64,000 bases of DNA, from the NCBI GenBank assembly GCA_020698575.1, contig CM036244.1, positions 7,365,534 to 7,429,533 of the forward strand, written 5' to 3'. Position numbers and translations under genes: made by a program. This document shows positions 55,046 through 64,000 of this stretch, in pieces; positions within the stretch are counted from its first letter, which is position 1; every line of letters starts with the position of its first letter. Under the pieces are notes generated by a model. It saw only the letters and a program-made list of their open reading frames with translations. It was not told where the DNA came from and did not search any database. This DNA comes from Bostrychus sinensis. Lineage: Eukaryota; Chordata; Actinopteri; Gobiiformes; Eleotridae.

Positions 55046-57797
55046 TTTCTATATTTTCATCACCCTCTTACTTGTATAGTGCGATTTAATTGACTTAATC
55101 TGCTTTAAGCTGACATTGAAACTTGCATGATGGTGGTGAGGATAGTTTGTCTGAGAATACGGTGCAAACAAAGTGTGTGTAAGTTTGGCATTGTTATTAC
55201 TGTTCAAAGTGGCTAAGCAACGAGCCAAACTATGTTATAATATCAGCATTTTGACATCTCTTGCATGATGACGTTTCATTTCAGACACGAGGATGTAGGT
55301 GGATAGAAAATGAAAAGAGAAACCGAGGTATGAGTGATAATTGCCGCCAAAAATACACACTGAGAGTGGCTGTTCTGACCAGTCATTACAAAAGATAGAC
55401 CTCTGTAAAAAAGGTGTAGTGATGTCTCAAAACGAAAGAGCTCCACAAGCAGATGTGATGTTTTATTAGCTTCAGCAAAAAAGAAAGTACGGCTTGGCTT
55501 GGCTTTGGCTTGCAGCGTATATATACATATATATTTGTTACTTGTTATTGAAGCACCCTGAGGCTAAATTCAACCTGACGAGGCAATGCATCATGGAGCT
55601 GGTTAGTAGCTGATACCTTATACCTCTCCTGAGTTGATGTGTAGTTTCCCATTGCTGAATCTTCCCTGCACATTCTGGGTCAGGGTCACCGCTGCCACTG
55701 CAGGGGGGGAAAGTGCTCTTTTTTTAGAGTTTAGGCCACTCTCGCCATGGAAACTATTGCCATGAGACGTCACCAAAGCAGTGGATATATTTACCGGTGC
55801 GGTGAATTCATCTCTTGTGCTGCCACTTTGCACTTTGCTCCCGCTGTGCGCCAAAGCACGTTCCAAGGCCATAAAGGTGCCCTGTGGTTACCGAGATAAA
55901 GGCTGAGAGTGTGTGGCTTCTGGCTTCGGTCCTACACAGCAAACAAGACCCAGAGCAGGCGGAGTCAGAGTGAGCCAAGGTGGTCCTCCTGGCATCATCG
56001 CAGCATTGTCACATCATTAAAGACTTGCATTGCTAGCTTTTTATATAATTAATATTAGATGTGTCAAATGTGTATTGTAGAAGTTGTTACATGTGTAGCT
56101 ACCCCCTTTTTTTCCATTCATATCTGAAACAATTTAGATCAATACAAGTAATGCATCTTTTATAAAATGTACACAGCATAAATTTATTCAAGTTTTTGCA
56201 TGAGTTCATCATATAGCAATTATCTGCACTTTATTCACATTGCATACATTTTAATAGGTGAAATAATTGGGTATGTAGTAATAAACTTAAAATGCAATAG
56301 AAATGGGCAATCATAACCTATTTACCCCACTTTAAAAAGTTACATTACATTGTTACTGTGAAGCGACAAAAGGATCTCCATCACAAACATAAAAAATTGT
56401 ATACATTCATAATTATTTTGTACTTTTTTTTTTTTTTTTTTGCATAACAGTAAGGGCGCATGTTGATTAAAAGATTTTAAAAAGTATATAAAAAAGTTAG
56501 ATACTAGAACATACACAGACATAAAAGGGTTTAAAATTCTGAAAATAATCATATGTGATGTATACATATGGTATTTATGATCAGGGCAGAGGTTGATTAA
56601 AAGATTTATGCAAAAAAAAAGTAGAAATATTTTTGTTGATGGAAATGGAAAACCACAGCATATGCTATATTTTTGCCAGTAAAGTGAGTCTTTTCCTCTG
56701 TCTTGTTGCACGGCATGGCTGAAACTTATTCCAACTAATTTGGGCATAAGGCAGGACAATCATCACCAAGCATAAATTACTTGCAGGCCTAACACTTAGA
56801 GGCAATTCATTCACAACTTACATGAACCAGTTATTTATCCTGTAGAAAGATTGGGTAGTTAGAAATTTCACAGTGCAAATGTCATAGTAAATAACTTTTT
56901 TAAAATAAAAAATAATACTTATTTGCAACAATTAAGCAACAAAATACATCTATACACAGTCACTGCAGGCTTGCGTTTTGCTGTTTCCCATTTATGACGA
57001 CTATACCGGCCCATTATAGTCTTAGACTGAAAGGATTTTTTTGTTCAAGCCATAATAATAAATGTTTAAATTGCAAAACTGGCATTTTAATGAAGCAATG
57101 ACCTGGCCTAATCTTATCTTGGCTCTGATTCAGTCTTTATTCTCTGCCACGCACCAGTGCGATGCCCTGTTTTACCCTGATGCTGTCTTGTGTTTGACCT
57201 GTATCGGTGGTGTGACAGTGGTCAGCTCTGGGCAGCCTCGACAGCCTCTCCAGTTTCTCACATGACCTGAGTCTGAGGCATACTGTACATTTCTCAGAGA
57301 TCCTGGCTTGTCTCGGGCACAGTCAGTAAGTGTGAACTTTTGCCTGCCACACTGATGGAGCGCTGCGGCCACACGCTGCTTAGGGAGGGCAGACATGTGA
57401 ATTTCAAAGGAAATGGAGAAAATCGTTAGGGAAAGCCAATAAGATAAAGGTCACACACGTACACTATGCTATATTGAGACTTGTAATATATATGGATATT
57501 ATAAAATCTATAAATTATATCAAGATATACGTATATTTCTGGAGCAAGACTAAACCAGATCCAACCATGGACTAAATTTAGGAGAAAATCAGATCTAACC
57601 CAGGCATGAAGTGGGACTAAACTAAAAGTATTTTTTAAATTAGACTCACCATAGTTAGATTTAAGACTCTGAGTGGACAATTATTTTGGCAGGCATAGAG
57701 TAAGCATCCTTCAAACAAACATAATGCTATTATATTTAGATTACTGTGATAGAAATTGTGATGGTTATGGTGGGATAATAATAAATATAGGCTAGTG

Positions 57798-58150
57798 CAG
57801 GGGTGTGCAAATTATGGCCCAAATTGCCGCAGTTACTACTGTCTATTGCAAGGTCTCAAATGCAAAAAAAAAAGCTTAATATTTGTGTGAGATGGACCTG
57901 GTATTAAGGAAGAAAAATGGATACTAGTGGTTGGTTGCTTGGTCCCAAGCCTGGATAAATGTGGGATTGTGGAAGGGCATCCAGAGTAAAAACTATCCCA
58001 AAGTATCCAAGAGAATGAATGACTGTGAAGACGTCTTAAGGAAAGAGACCATTTAGAGTTGTGTGAAATGCTGCGCCTTTGCTGAGTGGCCCTTTATAGC
58101 ATTTATTTTTCAGTATGTGGCCCTCAAGGAAAAAAGTGTGGACACCCCTG
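57798..58150. mobile_element. hAT-type MITE
   Basis: Ends CAGGGGTGTGCAAA and GTGTGGACACCCCTG. Perfect 8-bp target duplication ggctagtg (57790-57797, 58151-58158). Confidence 0.9.
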
Positions 58151-61100
58151 GGCTAGTGGAACATGGGAATATGCTAGGTTTGTGGGATTAAGACTACATA
58201 ACTAAATCTATGAATGATTCAAGGTTAAACCAGCTTTAAGTCAGCAGTTGGACTTGTATTAGGACTTTATTGGGACTGTGAATTCTGGTCAGACAAGACC
58301 ACTGAGATCCAAGTAGTACTGATAAAGCATTTAGTGATAGTGCATTATTTTCTGCAACCTTAAGTATATTCTATCCAAATATCTGCCACATGTTGATGAA
58401 GTGCAAAATAAATCCATTTCGTTGGCATGTTGAGGGGCGAATATATTGGCTTGTATTTATAGTGAGACGTTTCCATTGAGAGCATACAGCAGAAGTATGG
58501 GGTCTTCTCAAATTTGTGATTGGCACGTCGTCCTTCCTCCGCTGCGCACTTTCATAACTCACTGTGTCATGTGAAGCTTTCATCAATCTCCCAACTGTCA
58601 GCTTTGCAAACGATCACATGGCTGCTCTCTCTGTCACTCAACTCCCACTATAAGCAAATTAAATAAGTCCCTTCACAGCCATGCACGTTTTTCTTCTTTC
58701 ATTGCATTTTAAATCATTTTTGCACCAAATACCCATAATATCTTTTTTTGCAGCAGTTCTGTTTGTTTGTCTTATTTGTTTGTTTGTTTGAATGCTTGCA
58801 GCCAGGCCCGCCAGAGTTGTGTAAAGACGGAGGCTGTCATCAAGTTCCTATCATGGGCTATTTTAAGTGGCCACTCTGGGCCTTCTGAGAACTGCAGGGT
58901 CATGGTAAAGATATAGTTTTACGTGAAAGTTGCACACACATGTAGTAATGTTTTTCCAAGTGCTACTATGTCCTGGCTTAACACCTGTTTAAGCCCAAAT
59001 GCATTCAAACTATTCCCAAATTGCAGAAAATATACACCCCCAAGTGTGTTGATCCTTTGCATATTAAGCCAATTATAGCCATATAAATAAAGTGAAGTGG
59101 TTTTTGTGGCTTCTACTATTCCCTATAGCACCATAATTGCCATGTGTTTTGTTAATGCAGTTTCCAGTATCACGGCCGCTGTTACTCGATCCACGCAGAC
59201 TAGACCTTACAAATAGTGTGAAGGGAATGCACAACACATTTAGCAGACTTGTGTTCCTGTTTATTTGATTTCATTTGAACCAGGTCAACGTGGAGATTTA
59301 GTAACACTGCAAGATGTTGGGAATGCACGGCCTGTGAAATAGAACATTTCGCACAAGCTCAGCTCAGTTTGAGAGCAGCCGAATGCATTAGGGTTTATGT
59401 TGAGGAAGCATCAAGAGAGCTTTCAGGCTACATATTTTACTTGGTTAAAAATATGGTAGGGTGTTATGGCTTTCAGCTTTGGGTTGACACAGATTGGTCA
59501 GATACTGTATGTTGAATGTGCAGGTCAGATACTATGTTTGATTCCCTGATGTGAACCCAAAAAAAGTGTAAAAACCTTTAGCAAAGTACCTAAATTGTCT
59601 TAATAGTGTTGCTATTGCACATTGTCTGTGTATGGTGCAGCCATAATCATACTCGTGTAAAGTATTAGACCAACTTGTGGTCAACATGATTTGTTTTGTA
59701 AAGTGCCCAAGTTAGGTGGGAAAACTTCAATAATCCAAAGTCCATAATATTTACAGATAATGTCTGATAATTCACAAGATGAACACCTGGCCATTCTTTC
59801 AGTTTATCTAGTTTGTAGATAATTGCCTCAATGTGACTTTGAACGTCCACAGAACCAGAAAGTTCTCTTGGTCATAGGATCTAATTAACCCAGTTGCAGT
59901 CCTCTGATGACGGAGCAGCAAATGAAAGACAGTCAGGTAATTAGTGCCTGTGCTGACATCTATGTAATTGTGTTTGGTGTGACCTTTTAATTGCTTAAAT
60001 GAGTACAAAGTGTCTGTGTTGAGTTACATAACTCTGAGTGATTGGGCGATGTAAGCTGTCACATGTTACAGGAGCTTATTACACAAAAACTAGCTGATCA
60101 TCGGCTGTGATTTCTACAGTCAGTCCTTATGAGACACAGTCATAAGTTACAGTCATCAATTTAGTATCATGTGAGGCTGACTCAAAGTACGAACCATTAG
60201 TAATGAATAGTAAATCCTGTTTTCGCTGACAGACACCTAAAATTGCTTTGTTGTAAGATTCAGTACATGCAGTAGGAGTTATATCGAAATAAATGTGTTC
60301 TTAATAGTTCTTTGAAGCATGATTTTTGCAAGGTAGGCCATCGCTACAGCTAGTTAAAGTGGCTTTGAAAATATTAATAAAAGGGTATCTGGCTCAGAAA
60401 ATACCCTTATTTAAATCATAAATCAACAGAGATTGGCACCATTTAGGTCTTGCTCTGTGCTGTGTTTTTTTCCACAGCATTGCTCCACATTTGTATTAAA
60501 ATTAAGCCATCAAAAACAGAATTTGCAATCCCTTTTTTACCACTTAAACAGATTATTGACTGTCCCATCTCTAGTCTTGTGTATTTGTAGATGAACAGCG
60601 AGGGCACAGTGCATTGACCTCTGGGCGTTTTCATCACTCACTCTCATGTGATAGTAGGAATGCAGCCCGGCCTCGACTGGCAGGTATGCAGGTAGTCAGG
60701 TGCTTGTTGTCTGTCCCGGTTTACAAAAATAATACTAAAGGAAAAAAAAAAAACTCCCTTTGAGAAAGTCAGTCTATGATCAACCGGTTTATCCAAGCAC
60801 AGGTTGATATTTCGGTATCATATGAGCAAAAATAACCTCTGTTAGGCTCGACATGTGACTGTTTTTTTGGGTTGTTTTGATAATAGGTGTGCTCTGAATG
60901 TAAAGTAGGAGGTGGCAATTAGCAGCACTGCCACTTGGGAAGCAACATGGGTCGGACTGTGAAGCTGGAGGCACAGTCTGTCTGGGAGCAGTGTTTCTCA
61001 GCATTTTCTCAGAAGCAGACCGCAGCAGGGTGCCCTCATGGAAAATGTACTTTGTTCATTCTCTGTTTGAACTAATATGAATGAATATGAGATTTCGTAA

Positions 61101-63774
61101 ACATGTTTCTTATCAAATCTATCCGTTCCTAGATTTGTTTTTCTAGGTTTTCAGACTACAAAGTTATGTCATCCTCTTTCCTTTCAGCGTTTCTTTTCTG
61201 GGGTCACCACAACAAATCAACCGCCTTCTATCGAGCAGTGATTTACATATTAGTTTAGGTTTCATTCCGGTGCCAGTCTTGATGCAACCCTTTCCTTTTA
61301 TCCAGGCTTGAGACCAGCACAAAGAGTACTCTGGCTTACGGCTCCCTGCAGCTGGTGCCAAATTAGGTATACTTTTATTTTTCTGTAAGGCAATCTTTCT
61401 GCACAAATTAAAATTGTGCTGTTCTCCATGGCTTAGCAACTTAAAATCAATAATGATAAGATAATGCTACAGTAAAAGTGGCTATCTGCTAACACAGCAA
61501 AACAGCACAAAAAAAGGAGAAAAGAGTAGCAATGACAACCAGCATTAATATTGGCAATGTTTTGTTTTGTTTTTTGCAACAAGATAGAAATAAATGCGTA
61601 ATCCCATTGGTGTTAATTGGATGCATGTTGCATTGTTATGGTGTATAAGGTTTTACAACTTATTAGTCCTTAAAACCCAGTATAAAAGTATATTTTGCAT
61701 GCTAGAAATGGCATTGGTGTAAAGAGCAAGGATCCAAATAGGAAAAAAAATGTGTTGACATAGCATCTAGACAGTTAATTTGATGCCAGGATGCCTTGGC
61801 ACAGGTTAGGGCCATTTGCGCAGTGACATCCTTTTTCTTTCGTACAATTTCCAAGAAGAAATTCCTAGTGTCGCATGGTCTGAAGCCATCAAACAGCCCC
61901 CAGTCTTACATAAGAAAGACTTTAAATGCCATTTTGCGCATGACCTAGTGATTCAAACATATACCATTTTATTGAGGTCCTTTTTCCAACAACCTCTTGC
62001 ATGATCTCTGCACCGTTAAGTTGTTGAAATAGTTGAAATGAAGTCCTCTTGAGGTGCCAGAGGACAGTGTGACCGCGCAGAAAGCTGTGAAGTGTCAGCC
62101 GTAGCCCGGGTGAGCGTCACACAGCGTGGACTGAGAGGAGATTTACGTAAGTGTCTTTGTGCTGCAGATAAACACAAGCGCTTCAGTGGCTTCTGCTCTT
62201 TGAGGTCAGTCTTTCTCTGTGGTTGACCAAACTGGACACTTTTCCCGTGACCTTCTTGTCAGTTCTTGTTTATTTGGCAGGTTACTTTCACACATTTTTT
62301 TTTTTTTCATGTAAATGCTGCAGTGCTTAGTTGGAACAAGGTCTGGGTGTTAAGGAATTTATTTGAGAATTAGTTATAGGCCTGGGGAATACAGCTTAGA
62401 AACACAGTTAAGACAACTTTTTTATCACTTAATAGCATTTAAGCATAAAACAAGACCATAAGACATCATAGGTTTTATTATAGAGGTTTATAATTGAAAA
62501 GTTCAGCTCATGGCAGAAAGTTTTTCCAGTCACATGTTTGAATACAAGGAAGTCTGTTCCAAGGGATGCTTATGCTGGCTGTTGGTCAATCAAGAATCTT
62601 AACCTTCACCAAGGAAGTTGTTCTTGCCATCACGGAATGAATATAACATTTAGGCAGATTTTTGGAATGTCAGCAATGGACTCAGGAAGAAATAAAGTTT
62701 TGTGTGGATCTGGAAAACTGTCTGGGTCCAGGATTTTTATAAGGGTCCTAGATCTTTTGAAATAATTTTGGACAACTTTGCGTTAGTATTTCACATTTTA
62801 TTATTATAACACACATTTATTATTAAAACATCTTCTTTTGGGGAGCTGTTACTGTTACTACAGAGAACGCTTGGATTAGGTGTGCTGTCAACGGTTGGGC
62901 CTGGGCAGAGCATAAAATGGCTTTTTAGCACAGCTATTAGCAACATGACACTAATAGATAAATGAGCCGACTGCTCCGTAGTGACGGCAATTTAAGCGCT
63001 GAAATTATCAAAAATGAGTCATAATATATATAAACTCAATTTAGCAAAATAGGGGACCTTCAAAGGATTCTCTATTATTGCGAGACAGGGCCAGATTTGT
63101 CTGTTAGCAACATAATTCAAAATGTATAAAAGCCTCTGGAGACTGTAGGTTACAGACGCTGTAAGGAACAAATGAATGCTTTGTGTGTGGATCCTGATCC
63201 TTTTCTGGAGCTAGGGTGAATTCACTGTAATGCCTTGGCAGAGGTCTGCCCTCTTGTAGTTTAAAAAGTGATATTAAAATTGTTTTGAATGTTGTGCAGC
63301 TCATGGATGTCAGTCTTTTTTTAAACATTTATTTACAAACACTGCAAGTCCTGGATAACGTCTCATTGTGGAGCCATACTTTTGAATAAAACCACATTAG
63401 TTTTAAAACTGTTGTTTACTTGTATTGTGTATTCCTGAGTAAAAAAGATGACATGAAAAAGAGAGAAGTGGCAGCACAAAGAGACAGAGCACAAAAGCAG
63501 TCTTGGCTTAAGAAACAAATGCACAAACAACTGTCCACAGTGCATCTGTTGTCTCTCTCCTCTGTCCTCCTCACTGCTTACTGCTGCTGCTGCCGCTGCT
63601 GAGCTATCTCTGCCTGTGCAGTGTCCAGTCCATCTCTGATCACCTGACAGTCTCATGTTGTTGTGTGAATTTAGTCCAGCGCTATTCTTAGAGTCTGCTT
63701 CGAGAGAGAAGAGAGGAGAGACCACAGAGAGAAAGGGGAGAGGGCTGTGGGGAAAGACTGGCATACTACTAGCA

Positions 63775-63785
63775 ATGATGCCCAG
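63775..63785 (+). other. Possible alternative fnip1 first-exon end (speculative)
   Basis: ATG ATG CCC AG followed by gtagga leaves phase 2, as in the normal first exon, after a purine-rich stretch (63700-63760). This could start a short alternative N-terminus but may be chance. Confidence 0.15.
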
Positions 63786-64000
63786 GTAGGACTCACTAAT
63801 TTAATTTTTAACTCGAAAGTGGAGTGGACTTCTAGGCTTGAGTTTGTACCTGTGGCTGTTGCCTTTGAGGCTATATTTTGGCTTATGTGGCTAGAAAGCT
63901 AGTTGTTTTTAGCAGTTGTGGCTATGGCAAACAGTGAATCATTCGGTGAAGGGCACATTATGTAACCTGGATTATGAAGTTTGTGGTTAAGTGTGGCTTT

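Larger units (their letters stand above)
53350..64000 (+). other. fnip1: fnip1 intron 1 (continues beyond window)
   Basis: AT-rich, no convincing coding exon. It holds TIR remnants (53903-54235, 54715-55045), a hAT element (57798-58150), a trace of the 11-bp motif (57545-57630) and a fragment (62830-62960) inverted relative to 24550-24660. The rest shows no recognisable structure. Open frames here are short and lack family features. Confidence 0.75.

Noticed and set aside
1..64000. tRNA, rRNA or other classical RNA genes
   Set aside because: No cloverleaf with conserved A/B boxes and no rRNA-like block was recognised by eye; a tRNAscan-SE and Rfam search would settle it.

Overview
This is vertebrate, almost certainly teleost fish, nuclear DNA. 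It is AT-rich with long introns, GT-AG splice sites, fish-type DNA-transposon remnants and LINE 3' ends. No bacterial, viral or organellar genes are seen. Three protein-coding genes lie on the + strand in the order acsl6 - meikin-like - fnip1. Human 5q31 has the same three neighbours, which supports all three identities.

Region 1 (1-44335): acsl6, long-chain acyl-CoA synthetase 6, without its 5' end. I could place 18 coding exons (317-381 to 41772-41912). They join in frame with matching phases into about 594 residues, from just after the N-terminal anchor to the stop codon. AMP-binding P-loop, gate domain, YGQTE motif, FACS signature and C-terminal lysine motif are all present. Only one gate-domain exon (Tyr type) is visible. 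The introns carry most of the window's repeats: about ten arrays of one 11-bp motif (CTGGTTTAGTC or its complement) in both orientations, a 2.1-kb (ACT)n-type array in one intron, (AGT)n-type arrays in a downstream intron, a 41-bp satellite, and hAT, piggyBac-like and pogo-like elements.

Region 2 (46191-51641): a compact 8-exon gene I assembled by phase-consistent splicing into a 326-residue, Ser/Lys-rich, low-complexity protein. I call it a candidate meikin (meiosis-specific kinetochore factor), mainly from its position between acsl6 and fnip1. It also has a polo-box-type S-S-P motif and ExxR separase-like sites. Its introns hold a pogo-like element, several hAT elements and another TIR element.

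Region 3 (53000-64000): promoter and first coding exon (53258-53349) of fnip1, folliculin-interacting protein 1, followed by more than 10 kb of intron 1. The promoter has a CACGTGAC box like the TFEB/TFE3 CLEAR motif and two CCAAT boxes.

The three genes are not an operon. ACSL6 activates long-chain and polyunsaturated fatty acids at ER or mitochondrial outer membranes. MEIKIN works at meiosis I kinetochores. FNIP1 works with folliculin in lysosomal nutrient (mTORC1/TFE) signalling. The least ordinary features are the meikin candidate, the complementary repeat arrays on both sides of the acsl6 gate exon, and the dispersed 11-bp minisatellite family.
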